Assembly: GCF_005877905.1 (NCBI RefSeq)
Contig: NZ_SWDV01000005.1
Location: 1-64,000, forward strand
DNA: 64,000 nucleotides
Origin: Pseudomonas nicosulfuronedens
Lineage (GTDB): Bacteria; Pseudomonadota; Gammaproteobacteria; Pseudomonadales; Pseudomonadaceae
Reading direction: 5' to 3'
In this document: positions 1 through 9,857 of the stretch, piece by piece
Layout of the letters: the number at the start of each line of letters is the position of its first letter
Position numbering within the stretch: the stretch's first letter is position 1
Position numbers and translations under genes: made by a program
The notes under the pieces: model-generated
The model's database searches: none
Seen by the model: only the letters and a program-made list of their open reading frames with translations
Told to the model about the DNA's origin: nothing

Positions 1-132
1 CGCAACGTCGCTGGCATCCGTGATGTGACCGAATCGCTGTCGAGCCAGGCGCAGGAGTCGGCGCAGGTCAGCCAGTCGCTGAACAAGCTGGCCAACCATC
101 AGCAGGGGTTGATGGATCAGTTCAGGGTCTAG
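1..132 (+). CDS. Methyl-accepting chemotaxis protein, C-terminal end only
   Basis: Frame 1 is open from the first base to a TAG at 130–132 and encodes 43 residues. They are hydrophilic and helical ([19 protein letters not shown], then a short tail), as expected for the last coiled-coil helix of a chemoreceptor signalling domain after its HAMP and hairpin-tip regions. The rest of the gene lies upstream of the window. In P. aeruginosa the chemoreceptor beside carS is TlpQ, so a TlpQ homologue is likely from context, but the fragment is too short to prove the subtype. Confidence 0.75.
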   Translation, partial: RNVAGIRDVTESLSSQAQESAQVSQSLNKLANHQQGLMDQFRV

Positions 133-409
133 AGGTCTTCCCAAGGCGTGTCAGAGACTCGTCTTCACTTCGGGGAAGATCCCGTTCGCGGGGAGCCAGC
201 CCCATGAGACAGAATTCCTGCACCATTTGTCTCCTGCGGGCGCGGGTCTCGGTAGATGCCGGAGAGGGAACTTCGGTTTCTGCGCGATAACGCGACTGCA
301 AGCAGGCATCGGCTTCGGCGCCCGATAGAGTCTGCGCGGAATGTCTGATTGCTGCGCAGATGGCAATGACTGAGATCACGAGCAGTAACAGCGCTCCTGC
401 CCAGTTCAT
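122..409 (-). CDS. Small single-pass membrane protein, hypothetical (95 aa)
   Basis: The ATG at 407–409 has GAGGAG six bases upstream, a good ribosome binding site. Residues 3–21 form one hydrophobic segment ([16 protein letters not shown]), so the protein is probably anchored at its N-terminus. The remainder is charged, with several Arg and Glu residues and three cysteines, and shows no motif I recognise. Its stop region overlaps the 3' end of the convergent chemoreceptor gene by about 11 bp. P. aeruginosa has an uncharacterised gene in the same place between tlpQ and carS. No function can be assigned. Confidence 0.6.
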   Translation of the reverse strand: MNWAGALLLLVISVIAICAAIRHSAQTLSGAEADACLQSRYRAETEVPSPASTETRARRRQMVQEFCLMGLAPRERDLPRSEDESLTRLGKTSRP

Positions 410-603
410 GGGCAGCTCCTCGCGCGGGAGTGAACAAGCACATCGAGAACCATTGCATTCCCTCGATACCGATGGCCAATCGCACAGAAGCTGGCCGTTT
501 CAGAAGGGGGGCAATGTTCCTCTCCGGGTCTCAGTACCTCTATCGGCCGGAAGCGATCAAGTAGTCAGAGGGTTCCGATAATAGGCGCTCCGATACAGCA
601 GTT

Positions 604-1929
604 TCATTGCGCGATCGATTTACGGGGCAACTCCACCTCAACCCTCAGCCCACCCAACTCGCTGGCCTCCAACTTCAGGCTACCGCCACAGGCCGCTGCG
701 ATATCCCGCGCGATGCCCAGGCCCAGGCCATGTCCGGCCACCTGCTCATCCAGCCGCGTACCACGCTCCAGCACACTGTCACGCTGGTCCTCGGCAATGC
801 CGGGACCATCGTCGTCCACGCACAACCGATAGGCGTCAGCGCCCTTCTCCACCGTCAGCCGCACCTGGGCATCGGCCCATTTGCAGGCGTTGTCCAGCAG
901 GTTGCCGAGCATCTCCAGCAGGTCCTCCCGGTCATACGGCAGGCGCGTAGCGGGCGGTGCCTGCCAGTCGATGGCCAGGTGGTCGCCGTGAATGAGCTTG
1001 AGCATGTCGCACAGGCTCGGCAGCTCGGCATCGCAATCGAAGTGGGCACCGGGCAAGGCTTCGCCCACCAGCCGCGCACGCCCCAGCTCGCGGGCCAGGC
1101 GCTGCTCGATCTGCTCCAGTTGCTCCCGCAACACGCGGCGTAACTCTGGGTGATCGCGCAATTCCTCGCGGTCGGCAAGGCTGATCAGCACGGCCAGCGG
1201 CGTTTTCAGCGCATGGCCGAGATTGCCCAGCGCATTGCGCGAGCGACGCAGGGTGTCCTCGGTGTGCTGCAGCAGGTGGTTGGTCTGCTCCACCAGCGGC
1301 TCCAGTTCGCGTGGCACCTGGCGATCCAACTGGCTGCGCTGGCCCTCCTGCAACTGCGCAATCTGCTGGCGCACCCGCTCCAGCGGGCGCAGGGCACGGC
1401 GCACGGTGAAGCCCTGGAATATCAGGATCAACAACAAGGCCAGCGCACCAGCACCCAGACCAATATTGCGCAAGCGGTTGAAGCTCTTGAGGACGGGCGT
1501 GTAGTCCTGCGCAACCACGATGCTGAGCTTCTTGCCGTAGCGTTTGTAGTCACCGCGATAGACCAGCAGGCGCTGACCTTCCGGACCTTTCTCCAGCGCC
1601 TTGGCCAGCCCCTTGTGCGAGGGCAATTTCAGCTCGTTGTCCCACAGCGACCGCGAACGCCAGGTCTGGTCATCGAAGCGGATGACAAAGTAACGCCCGG
1701 AGAACAGCCGCTCATAGGCCGCGTCGACACGCTGACCATCCAGCTGCAGCCCTGCAGGGCCGCGGGTAATCCCTACCAGCAGGCTTTCCGCTTCGTCCTG
1801 CAGCCCGTTCACCAGATAGCGCCGCAACCCCTGGTCGAACAGCCAGAGGCCTGCCTGCGCCAGCGCCAGGCCGACCACCACCAGCACCACGCCGAGCCCG
1901 ATTCCGAGCCGGCGCTGGATCGATATCAA
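604..1929 (-). CDS. carS: Sensor histidine kinase, CarS-like (PhoQ/QseC type)
   Basis: This is a membrane histidine kinase of 441 aa. Hydrophobic segments at about residues 8–30 and 155–175 bracket a periplasmic sensor of roughly 120 residues. An HAMP-like stretch follows ([10 protein letters not shown]), then the H-box with the phospho-accepting His239 in LGHALKTPL. The N-box ([11 protein letters not shown]), G1 box ([10 protein letters not shown]) and G2 box (GHGLGLGIA) make up the ATP-binding domain. Its 5' end overlaps the response regulator by 4 bp (ATGA), so the two are translationally coupled. Gene order (PepSY – PepSY – regulator – kinase) matches the calcium-responsive carRS locus of P. 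aeruginosa as I remember it. The ligand here is inferred from that synteny only. Confidence 0.85.
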   Translation of the reverse strand: MISIQRRLGIGLGVVLVVVGLALAQAGLWLFDQGLRRYLVNGLQDEAESLLVGITRGPAGLQLDGQRVDAAYERLFSGRYFVIRFDDQTWRSRSLWDNELKLPSHKGLAKALEKGPEGQRLLVYRGDYKRYGKKLSIVVAQDYTPVLKSFNRLRNIGLGAGALALLLILIFQGFTVRRALRPLERVRQQIAQLQEGQRSQLDRQVPRELEPLVEQTNHLLQHTEDTLRRSRNALGNLGHALKTPLAVLISLADREELRDHPELRRVLREQLEQIEQRLARELGRARLVGEALPGAHFDCDAELPSLCDMLKLIHGDHLAIDWQAPPATRLPYDREDLLEMLGNLLDNACKWADAQVRLTVEKGADAYRLCVDDDGPGIAEDQRDSVLERGTRLDEQVAGHGLGLGIARDIAAACGGSLKLEASELGGLRVEVELPRKSIAQ

Positions 1930-2600
1930 CGGGCGGCTCCATTGCCGGTGAAACGGTAGCCCTGGCCACGGCGGGTCTCGATGATTTCGCGGCCCAGCTT
2001 GCGGCGCAGGTGGTTGATATGCACCTCGATGACGTTGGAATCGCGCTCGGTCTCGCCGTCATACAGGTGCTCGGCCAGGTGCGATTTCGACAGCAGCTGG
2101 CCGGGGTGCAGCATGAAGTAACGCAGCAGACGGAACTCAGCGGACGTCAGGTCGACCTCCTTGCCGCCCTGCTGTACGCATTGGCGTGACTCGTCCAGGC
2201 TCAGGCCGGCCACTTCCAGCTGGCTCTGGTTGGCCAGCCCGCGGGCACGGCGCAGCAGCGCCTGGATGCGCAGCAAAAGTTCTTCGGGATGGAATGGCTT
2301 GGTCAGGTAGTCATCGGCGCCGGCCTTCAGGCCATCGATGCGCTCGGCCCAGGAGCCCCGCGCGGTAAGGATCAGCACCGGGACCGAAAGCCCCATGCTG
2401 CGCCACTCCTGAAGCACTTCCAGACCAGGGCGGCCCGGCAGCCCGAGGTCGAGGATCACCAGGTCATAAGGCTCACTGGCGCCCTGCACGGCGGCGTCGC
2501 GGCCGTCGGCGAGCCAGTCCACCGCATAGCCCTGGCGGGTCAGGGTCGCCATCAGCTCATCGGCCAGGGGTACGTGGTCTTCCACCAGCAGCAGGCGCAT
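1926..2600 (-). CDS. carR: OmpR-family response regulator, CarR-like
   Basis: This 224 aa regulator has a receiver domain with acidic Glu7/Asp8, the phosphorylation site Asp51 (VILDLGLP) and the conserved Lys101 in LTKPF. A winged-helix OmpR/PhoB DNA-binding domain follows ([13 protein letters not shown] ... [13 protein letters not shown] ... RRGQGYRF). The gene lies between the upstream PepSY genes and carS. It shares its first base with the stop codon of the PepSY gene and overlaps carS by 4 bp, so all four genes are probably one transcript. The DNA-binding domain is of the QseB/PmrA type, which fits the CTTAAT-N5-CTGAAT site before the operon at 3271–3287. Confidence 0.88.
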   Translation of the reverse strand: MRLLLVEDHVPLADELMATLTRQGYAVDWLADGRDAAVQGASEPYDLVILDLGLPGRPGLEVLQEWRSMGLSVPVLILTARGSWAERIDGLKAGADDYLTKPFHPEELLLRIQALLRRARGLANQSQLEVAGLSLDESRQCVQQGGKEVDLTSAEFRLLRYFMLHPGQLLSKSHLAEHLYDGETERDSNVIEVHINHLRRKLGREIIETRRGQGYRFTGNGAAR

Positions 2601-2914
2601 CAGTCGTCTTCCTTATCCTTGAGGATGCGGCCATCGCGGGCATCCAGTTCCAGTTCGCGCACCACACCGTCAACGGTCAGCAACTCCACTTCGTAAATGT
2701 AGTTGCCGTGCTCCTTCTCCAGTTCAGCTTCCAGCAGGCGAGAGCCAGGGTAGCGGCTCAGCGCGGCGGGGAGGATTTCCTCGAAGGGGCGGATCACCCC
2801 TTCCTTGCTCAGGCGCAGGGCTTCGTCCTGGCTCAGGTCATGGGCCTGCGCAACGCCGGCAATGGCGGCGAGCGCCAGGCCGAGCAGCGCTGCGCGCGGC
2901 AGAACGGTCTTCAT
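2600..2914 (-). CDS. PepSY-domain periplasmic protein (second copy)
   Basis: A protein of 104 aa with an N-terminal signal peptide that probably ends after the Ala-rich VAQA. The mature part ([20 protein letters not shown] ... [15 protein letters not shown] ... [15 protein letters not shown]) is a single PepSY fold with the typical final D-x-x-G-x-I/V-L element. It is a paralogue of the gene just upstream; the two align along their whole length (for example both contain EALRL, then IRxFEE or IRHFEE). PepSY proteins beside PhoPQ-like systems are thought to modulate the sensor or bind metal. The acidic tail would suit calcium binding, but that is inference. It overlaps carR by one base and starts at the stop of the first PepSY gene. 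Confidence 0.8.
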   Translation of the reverse strand: MKTVLPRAALLGLALAAIAGVAQAHDLSQDEALRLSKEGVIRPFEEILPAALSRYPGSRLLEAELEKEHGNYIYEVELLTVDGVVRELELDARDGRILKDKEDD

Positions 2915-3222
2915 CAGTCATCCTGGTGATCGGTGAGGACTTCGCCGGTGACCGCATCCAGCTCGACATCCCATTTGACGCCCTGGGCGTCCTTGATGTC
3001 GACCTTGTACAGGTAGCGGCCATGCTCCAGCTCAAGTTCGCTATCGTACACCGAACCGCCGGCATGCTTGATCAGCGCCGTACGGTTGAGCTCCTCGAAG
3101 TGGCGGATAGTGCCGGCATCGCGCAGACGCAGCGCCTCGTCGGGGCCAATGTCGTGGGCCGTGGCGACGCCCGCTCCTAACAGCAGGGCTGTCAGAGCGG
3201 TCAGGGTCAGCAGCCATTTCAT
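2914..3222 (-). CDS. PepSY-domain periplasmic protein (first gene of the carRS-like operon)
   Basis: This 102 aa exported protein has a signal peptide (KWLLTLTALTALLLGAGVATA, cleavage expected before HDIGPDE) and one PepSY domain ending in ELDAVTGEVLTDHQDD. It is the promoter-proximal gene of a four-gene minus-strand operon, followed without a gap by its paralogue, then carR and carS. The acidic C-terminus and secretion suggest an envelope role linked to the sensor kinase. The tandem pair could have arisen by duplication. Expression is probably controlled from the 3223–3370 intergenic region, where a regulator-type box lies about 50 bp upstream of the ATG. Confidence 0.82.
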   Translation of the reverse strand: MKWLLTLTALTALLLGAGVATAHDIGPDEALRLRDAGTIRHFEELNRTALIKHAGGSVYDSELELEHGRYLYKVDIKDAQGVKWDVELDAVTGEVLTDHQDD

Positions 3223-3270
3223 GTGCTTATCTCCGTAGGAATTTCACGACTGTCAGACTAAGACGAGGGA

Positions 3271-3287
3271 CTTAATTCAAGCTGAAT
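3271..3287 (-). promoter_or_regulatory. Candidate PmrA/QseB-type regulator box before the PepSY–carRS operon
   Basis: The plus strand reads CTTAAT-TCAAG-CTGAAT. That is two half-sites 11 bp apart, eleven of twelve positions matching the CTTAAT-N5-CTTAAT box known for PmrA/QseB-type regulators. It lies 49 bp before the start of the first PepSY gene, a fitting place for autoregulation by the adjacent CarR-like protein. A further ATTCAG half-site follows at 3299–3304. No footprint data support it; it is a motif call. Confidence 0.4.
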
Positions 3288-3318
3288 CTGAAAGACACAT
3301 TCAGCCCCTGAAGTATCC

Positions 3319-3345
3319 TTGTTTCCCCCCTCCAGGCTCTATAAT
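3319..3345 (+). promoter_or_regulatory. Sigma70-type promoter for the patatin gene
   Basis: A perfect TATAAT lies at 3340–3345 with TTGTTT at 3319–3324 as a possible -35 element, 15 bp away, which is shorter than the usual 17. The start codon of the downstream gene follows at 3371. The -10 is convincing; the -35 is less certain. Confidence 0.5.
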
Positions 3346-3370
3346 CGCGGCCTGCCACAGCGAGGCCCGC

Positions 3371-4453
3371 ATGACCGCCATCCAGATCAAGACCCCCGCC
3401 CTCACCCTCAAGGCCGGTAGCCGCGCACTTCAGCGCATCCGCGAACAGGGACTCAGCCCCGACGATGTCGGCATCCTGCCTGGCGCCGCCGGAGGTCCGA
3501 AGGCGTTAGGCATCCAGGGCCTGGACCTCGCCCTGTTCGGTGAATGGCTGCCGCGCGCACCGCGCGAGCGCTCGCTGATCGGTGCCTCCATCGGCTCCTG
3601 GCGCTTCGCCAGCGCCTGCCTGCCCGATCCCGCCGCAGGCATCCGTCGCCTGGGCGAGCTCTACACCCAGCAGCGTTTCGCCCGCAACGCGAGCATCAGT
3701 GACGTGTCGAAGAGTTGCGCGAAGATGCTCGACGACCTGCTTGATGGCCACGACGCCAGTGTGCTGGACAACCCCTGGTACCGCCTCAACGTGGTGGTGG
3801 TGAAGAGCCACGGCCGCCTCGCGCAGGATGGCAAGGCCAACCTCGGTCTGGGCCTGGGCGCGGTGATCCGCGACAACCTGGTCGGCCGCCGGCACCTGCA
3901 CCGGCACTTCGAACGATTGATCATCCACGACGCCCGCCGTGCACCACCGCTGGAAGCGCTATCGGACTTTCCCTCGCGCTACCTGCACCTGGACCTGGCC
4001 AACCTGCGCCACGCCCTGCTCGCCTCCGGCTCCATCCCCATGGTCATGGAAGGCGTGCGCGACATCCCCGGCGCCGGTCCCGGCACCTACCGCGACGGCG
4101 GCCTGCTGGACTACCACCTGGACCTGCCCTACCAGCCCGAAGGCGTGGTGCTCTACCCGCACTTCACCGACAAGGTCATCCCCGGCTGGTTCGACAAGGG
4201 TCTGCCCTGGCGCCGCGGCGACGCCGGCCGCCTGCAGGACGTACTGTTGCTGGCGCCGTCGAAGGAATACCTGGCACAGCTGCCGCACAACAAGCTGCCG
4301 GACCGCAAGGACTTCCACCGTTACATTGGCGATGACGCAGGCCGCGAGCGCTACTGGCGCAAGGCGATGGACGAGAGCCGGCGGATGGGCGACGAGTTCC
4401 TTGAACTGGTAGACAGCGGCCGTCTCGGCGAACGCCTGCAGCCGCTGACATAA
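3371..4453 (+). CDS. Patatin-like phospholipase
   Basis: This 360 aa protein has the elements of a patatin acyl hydrolase. These are a glycine-rich oxyanion loop (LPGAAGGPKAL, residues 37–46), the nucleophile elbow GASIG with Ser73, and the DGG motif with Asp242 as the second member of the Ser–Asp dyad. No signal peptide is present, so it is probably cytosolic or membrane associated and would hydrolyse phospholipid or other acyl esters. It has its own promoter just upstream and is divergent from the carRS-like operon. P. aeruginosa has a homologue in the same place. The physiological substrate is not evident. Confidence 0.8.
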   Translation: MTAIQIKTPALTLKAGSRALQRIREQGLSPDDVGILPGAAGGPKALGIQGLDLALFGEWLPRAPRERSLIGASIGSWRFASACLPDPAAGIRRLGELYTQQRFARNASISDVSKSCAKMLDDLLDGHDASVLDNPWYRLNVVVVKSHGRLAQDGKANLGLGLGAVIRDNLVGRRHLHRHFERLIIHDARRAPPLEALSDFPSRYLHLDLANLRHALLASGSIPMVMEGVRDIPGAGPGTYRDGGLLDYHLDLPYQPEGVVLYPHFTDKVIPGWFDKGLPWRRGDAGRLQDVLLLAPSKEYLAQLPHNKLPDRKDFHRYIGDDAGRERYWRKAMDESRRMGDEFLELVDSGRLGERLQPLT

Positions 4454-4486
4454 TCGACGGCTTCACGCATCCGGCAAGGAATCGCC

Positions 4487-4858
4487 ATGTCTCACTCTCG
4501 GAAGCTCCCCTCGCTGCTGGTATCCCTCCTGTTCATCGGCACAGAAGCGCAAGCCGCCATCGACGCCAAGGCGCAGCAGGAAATCAGCCAGTTGCTGGGC
4601 TTCGTCGAACACAGCGGCTGCCAGTTCATTCGCAACGGCAGCGAGTACCCGGCTGCCGAGGCGCGCAAGCACCTGCAGAAGAAGCTGGACTACCTGGAAA
4701 ACAAGGATCTGGTGAGCAGCGCGGAAGACTTCATCGAGCGTGCCGCGACCAAGAGCAGCATGAGTGGCCAGCGTTACCAGGTGGATTGCCCGACGGGCAA
4801 ACAGGACGCCAGCACCTGGCTGCGTGACGAACTCAAGCGGCTGCGTGAGGGGCAGTAA
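4487..4858 (+). CDS. DUF5329-family secreted protein
   Basis: The product is 123 aa with a signal peptide (LPSLLVSLLFIGTEAQA) and a short mature domain. The sequence GCQFIRNGSEYPAAEARKH followed by a Leu-Asp-Tyr-Leu helix is the hallmark I associate with DUF5329, including two cysteines (GCQF and VDCPTG) that could form a disulfide. It follows the patatin gene by 33 bp in the same direction and may be cotranscribed. Its function is unknown; exported enzyme-inhibitor-like or envelope roles are possible, but nothing in the sequence decides. Confidence 0.7.
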   Translation: MSHSRKLPSLLVSLLFIGTEAQAAIDAKAQQEISQLLGFVEHSGCQFIRNGSEYPAAEARKHLQKKLDYLENKDLVSSAEDFIERAATKSSMSGQRYQVDCPTGKQDASTWLRDELKRLREGQ

Positions 4859-4949
4859 GGCGAGGCATGAATCGCGGACAAGGGCTCCTGCTGGAGCTAG
4901 CCATGCCCGCGATCAGCCTCCATCTGGCGGCTTCACAGGGATACGCTGA

Positions 4950-6140
4950 TCAGCCCGGCTGTCCATCCACCCGCGGCTTCCAGAACATCGGCCCGTAATG
5001 CCAGGCGAACATCAGGAAAGCCACCACCCAGCAGGCGGCCGCGATGCTCAGGCCTTCCAGCGGCCACCACATCACCAGCAGCACCCGTGCGACAACACCC
5101 AGGTTGAGCAGCGCGAAGGCCCAGGACATTACCTTCGGCGGTTGCAGCGGCCGACCGGTATGGCCAAGGCTCACCCGCGCGACCATCGCCAGGATCAGCC
5201 CGCCGACGCCACCGACGGTGAGCGCGTGGATCGCCAGGCTGACGTTGAAGCTCGGCCAGAAGTTCCACAGCGCCATGCCTGCCGGGGCCAGCAGCATCCA
5301 CAAGTAGGCCAGGTGCAGCGACCAGAGCAGCGGCACGCCCCAGTAATCCTTGTCGTACCAGCGCCACAGGCGAATCAGGTGGCCTACGGCGAGCGCGGCA
5401 AACAGCAAACCCGCCAGCGGGTGCGGAGTCAGGCCGATGCCGGCGGCGCTCAGTACCGCCACCAGCATCGTGCCGCCCAGCAGGGCATTGTCCAGCCAGT
5501 TCCAGGCCGGCACCTGAGCAGTGCGGCCCAGCCCACGCTGGGTGAAAAAGGGAATCACGCGGCCGCCGATCAGGCCCATCAGCGCCGCCACCAGCCACAA
5601 CGCACCCAGTGCACCGCCACGTTGCCAGGCATCGTTGCCGGCCCAGATGCCAGCCATCACCAGCGCATCGGCGAGTGTCAGCAGGCTCAGCACCGCGATG
5701 ATCGGGTAGTTACGCTTCTGCCGCACCTGCCATAGGCTGCGGCCGATGAAGAAGGCCAGCGCCGGCATGAACGCCAGCTCCAGCACGGTGACCAGCCACA
5801 GCGGCACCCCCACGAGCCAACCAATCCGCGCCGCCAGCCAGACCAGTGACAGCACCATCAGCGGCTTGCCGCTGACGCCAGGGCGACCGGTCCAGGTCTG
5901 CACCGCGGTCAGCAGGAATCCGGCGATGATCGCCGCCGCGAAGCCGAACAGCATTTCATGGCGGTGCCAGGCCAGCCACCCACCCAATGGTTGCCACGCG
6001 GGCAACAGGCCAAGAAGCACAGCCGCCCAGGCTGCGATGGCGATCAGCGCGAACACCGCGCCACCCAGGAAGAACGGACGGAAGCCCAGGCGCCACAGGG
6101 GCGCAATGGTCAGCAGAGCCTTTCGATCAACCAGTAACAC
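4950..6140 (-). CDS. NnrS family heme/copper-containing membrane protein
   Basis: This 396 aa integral membrane protein has about twelve hydrophobic segments spread evenly along its length. The N-terminal WRLGFRPFFLGG and the motif WLAWHRHEMLFGFAAAIIAGFLLTAVQTWTG-like region near residues 57–90 are typical of NnrS. So are HALTVGGVGG and MVARVSLGHTGR in the second half, with several membrane His residues that could bind heme or copper. NnrS proteins protect bacteria against nitric oxide stress, and here the gene sits downstream of ppyR and the flavohemoglobin gene on the same strand. It overlaps ppyR by 14 bp. Regulation by FhpR through the fhp promoter is plausible. Confidence 0.88.
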   Translation of the reverse strand: MLLVDRKALLTIAPLWRLGFRPFFLGGAVFALIAIAAWAAVLLGLLPAWQPLGGWLAWHRHEMLFGFAAAIIAGFLLTAVQTWTGRPGVSGKPLMVLSLVWLAARIGWLVGVPLWLVTVLELAFMPALAFFIGRSLWQVRQKRNYPIIAVLSLLTLADALVMAGIWAGNDAWQRGGALGALWLVAALMGLIGGRVIPFFTQRGLGRTAQVPAWNWLDNALLGGTMLVAVLSAAGIGLTPHPLAGLLFAALAVGHLIRLWRWYDKDYWGVPLLWSLHLAYLWMLLAPAGMALWNFWPSFNVSLAIHALTVGGVGGLILAMVARVSLGHTGRPLQPPKVMSWAFALLNLGVVARVLLVMWWPLEGLSIAAACWVVAFLMFAWHYGPMFWKPRVDGQPG

Positions 6141-6384
6141 AGCAAGCCTCCCAGCCTTCCTTGCGCATCTGATGTTGGGCCACCAGCCGCAGCACGTAGC
6201 CCAGCTTCAATAATGTCGGGCCGAGGATGGTGAAGGCATGCGCTGCGACAACGCTTTGCAGGTTCAGATGCCCATCGACGAAATAGGCTCCCACGATTCC
6301 CAGCAGCAGTAAGACGAGCCCGCCGGTCAGCAGCGACCAGGACATCGACAGATTACGTTGCGGGCAAGCGAAAAGACTTTCCAT
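6127..6384 (-). CDS. ppyR: PpyR-like small membrane protein
   Basis: The start at 6382–6384 is preceded by GAGGAGG six bases away, which favours it over the longer frame opening at 6417. The 85 aa product has two or three hydrophobic segments (SWSLLTGGLVLLLLGIVGAYFV, then ILGPTLLKLGYVLRLV). It lies between fhp and the NnrS gene exactly as ppyR, the psl and pyoverdine operon regulator, does in P. aeruginosa. It overlaps NnrS by 14 bp. PpyR is described there as a membrane regulator affecting biofilm and pyoverdine. Here it may simply be part of the nitric oxide response cluster. The name rests on synteny and size. Confidence 0.7.
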   Translation of the reverse strand: MESLFACPQRNLSMSWSLLTGGLVLLLLGIVGAYFVDGHLNLQSVVAAHAFTILGPTLLKLGYVLRLVAQHQMRKEGWEACCVTG

Positions 6385-6434
6385 CACACACCTCCTCGGG
6401 TTGCGCCGACCCGCCATCGGGCCGGCGTTCAGGT

Positions 6435-7616
6435 TCAGGCCTCCAGCGCGCTGGCCGGGCCGAAGAACTCGTAGTGGGATTGCTGCTCGGGCACGCCGAT
6501 CTCGCGCAGGTGGCGTTTCACCTGAGACATGAACGGTTTGGGACCGAGGAAGTAGGCGTCCAGGTCGCGGTCCTTTGGCAGCCAGTCAGCCAGCAGCTCG
6601 CGGCTGAGGAAGCCTTCGACGTGGGAAGCGTCCTGCGCGCGCGGCTCGCTGTAGCAGAAGTAGTGCTTGAGCTGCGGATGAACGTCGGATTGCGCCTCGA
6701 CCCACTCGCGGAATGCGTGCACACCGCCGTGGCGGGCACAGTGGATGAAGTGAACCTCACGACCGGATTCCAGCGCCGGCTTCAGCATGGCCAGTGCCGG
6801 GGTGATGCCGACACCGGCGGTGATCAGGGCCAGGGGCTTGTCGCCACCGCGCAGGACGAAATCGCCCGCCGGCGGGAACAGGTCCAGCTCATCGCCCACC
6901 TGCAGGTGATCGTGCAGATAGTTGGAAACCTTGCCTTCGGGCTCGCGCTTCACGCTGATGCGGTACTCACGGCCATTGGGCGCGTCGGACAGGGAGTAAG
7001 TGCGGCGCACCTCTTCCCCATCGATGTCGAGAGACAGGCCGATGTACTGGCCGGGCTGGAAGTCCAGCAGCGGCTCGCCATCCAGAGGCTGGAAGTAGAA
7101 GGAGGTGATTTCCTCGCTCTCAGCTTCCTTACGCACGATGCGGAAGCGCCGGGCGCCACGCCAACCGCCGAGTTGCTCGGCGTTCTGCTGGTAAACGGAC
7201 TCCTCGGCGCCGATCAGGATATCGGCCAGCTGGCCGTAGGCGGCGGCCCAGGCATCGATCACTTCCTGGGTAGCAATCTCCTCGCCCAGTACTTCACGGA
7301 TCGCACGCAGCAGGCAGCTGCCGACGATCGGGTAGTGTTCCGGCTGGATCTGCAGGGCGACGTGCTTGTTGACGATCTTCGCCACCAGCGGGCCGAGCTG
7401 TTCCAGCTCATCGATGTGGCGGGCGTACATCAGCACACCGTTGGCCAGCGCGCGAGGCTGGTCGCCGGAGGCCTGGTGCGCCTGGTTGAACAGCGGACGA
7501 ACTTCCGGGTACTCGCTGAGCATCATCTTGTAGAAGTGCTGGGTCAGGGTCTCTCCGCCGGTCTCCAGCAGCGGGACGGTGGCCTTGACCAGGGTACGGT
7601 GTTCGTTGGACAGCAT
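6435..7616 (-). CDS. fhp: Flavohemoglobin, nitric oxide dioxygenase
   Basis: This 393 aa enzyme converts NO and O2 to nitrate using NAD(P)H. Its N-terminal globin (about 1–140) has the distal Tyr29 (HFYKMM) and proximal heme ligand His85 (VNKHVALQI). The C-terminal reductase has an FAD-binding part with RTYSLSDAP and an NAD-binding part with ITAGVGITPALAM. The length matches the Hmp family. GAGGAG lies seven bases before the ATG. The gene is divergent from its activator gene fhpR; a sigma54-type promoter and three activator sites lie between them. NnrS and PpyR genes follow, giving an NO-detoxification transcript. Confidence 0.95.
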   Translation of the reverse strand: MLSNEHRTLVKATVPLLETGGETLTQHFYKMMLSEYPEVRPLFNQAHQASGDQPRALANGVLMYARHIDELEQLGPLVAKIVNKHVALQIQPEHYPIVGSCLLRAIREVLGEEIATQEVIDAWAAAYGQLADILIGAEESVYQQNAEQLGGWRGARRFRIVRKEAESEEITSFYFQPLDGEPLLDFQPGQYIGLSLDIDGEEVRRTYSLSDAPNGREYRISVKREPEGKVSNYLHDHLQVGDELDLFPPAGDFVLRGGDKPLALITAGVGITPALAMLKPALESGREVHFIHCARHGGVHAFREWVEAQSDVHPQLKHYFCYSEPRAQDASHVEGFLSRELLADWLPKDRDLDAYFLGPKPFMSQVKRHLREIGVPEQQSHYEFFGPASALEA

Positions 7617-7678
7617 CTGGATCTCCTCAGGTTGGCCAGGCGGTGAATGGGGTCGCCTGTGCTCTCTGCCTCAGGTAT

Positions 7679-7695
7679 TTCAGGAAGCGTGCCAA
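7679..7695 (-). promoter_or_regulatory. Sigma54 (RpoN) promoter of fhp
   Basis: The minus strand reads TTGGCACG at the -24 position, followed after the normal spacing by CTGA in place of the -12 TTGC. The -24 element is perfect and the -12 is degenerate. It lies 63–79 bp upstream of the fhp start codon and 42–113 bp downstream of the three activator sites, the usual layout for an RpoN promoter driven by a NorR-type enhancer-binding protein. Confidence 0.7.
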
Positions 7696-7736
7696 CCCTG
7701 CAGCCCAGTAATCACGGGACCTTTCATGGGAAAAGA

Positions 7737-7787
7737 GTCATAATGACCTCCACTGATCAGCGTCATAATGACAACATAGAGGTCAAA

Positions 7788-7792
<5 letters not shown>
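7737..7792. promoter_or_regulatory. Three FhpR/NorR operator sites (GT-N7-AC)
   Basis: Three 11-bp near-palindromes occur at 7737–7747, 7762–7772 and 7782–7792. The first two read GTCATAATGAC and the third GTCAAAATGAC. Each fits the GT-N7-AC core recognised by NorR-type activators, and three sites are also found at the E. coli norVW promoter. Their centres are 25 and 20 bp apart. The third contains the preferred ATG of fhpR (7788–7790), so activator bound here could also limit its own gene's expression. Confidence 0.8.
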
Positions 7793-9347
<1,555 letters not shown>

Positions 9348-9454
9348 GCCGCTGGCCGGATCGGCCGGTCCGGCGGGTGCGATGGTGATAGACTATGCGC
9401 CCATTTTCCGGCCGGCCCGTTCCAGGGCCGGCGATCGTCACAGAGCACGCTACT

Positions 9455-9811
9455 TTGGAATTGTTCAAGGAATTCACCTTCGAGTCGGCCCACCGCCTGC
9501 CCCATGTTCCCGCCGGGCACCAGTGCGGGCGCCTGCATGGCCACTCCTTCCGGGCCGCCATCTACATCGAGGGCGAGGTCGATCCGCATACCGGCTGGAT
9601 TCGTGATTTCGCCGAGATCAAGCAGATCTTCAAGCCGATCTACGACCAGCTCGACCACAACTACCTGAACGACATTCCCGGCCTGGAAAACCCCACCAGC
9701 GAGAACCTCTGCCGCTGGATCTGGCAACAGCTCAAGCCGCTGCTGCCGGAGCTGTCCAAGGTCCGCGTGCACGAGACCTGCACCAGCGGCTGCGAATACC
9801 GTGGCGACTGA
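9455..9811 (+). CDS. queD: 6-carboxytetrahydropterin synthase, QueD-like
   Basis: This cytosolic enzyme acts in preQ0/queuosine synthesis, turning dihydroneopterin triphosphate into 6-carboxytetrahydropterin. The Zn-binding histidines (AHRLPHV, HGHSF), the catalytic Cys in CGRLHGH, DFAEIK and the [11 protein letters not shown] end are all conserved. The family is about 118–121 aa and begins just before FKEFTFE, so I prefer the TTG at 9455 (118 aa). An ATG at 9395 would add 20 unusual residues; it is less likely but possible. The gene is followed by a strong bidirectional terminator shared with polB. Confidence 0.88.
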   Translation: MELFKEFTFESAHRLPHVPAGHQCGRLHGHSFRAAIYIEGEVDPHTGWIRDFAEIKQIFKPIYDQLDHNYLNDIPGLENPTSENLCRWIWQQLKPLLPELSKVRVHETCTSGCEYRGD

Positions 9812-9819
9812 TGTGCAAT

Positions 9820-9857
9820 GAAACAAAAAAGCCGGCTGATGCCGGCTTTTTTGTTTC
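9820..9857. terminator. Bidirectional rho-independent terminator between queD and polB
   Basis: A perfect inverted repeat has 17-base arms (GAAACAAAAAAGCCGGC and its complement) around a TGAT loop. The GC core GCCGGC is flanked by A6 on one side and T6 on the other, so it can stop transcription from both convergent genes. Confidence 0.9.
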
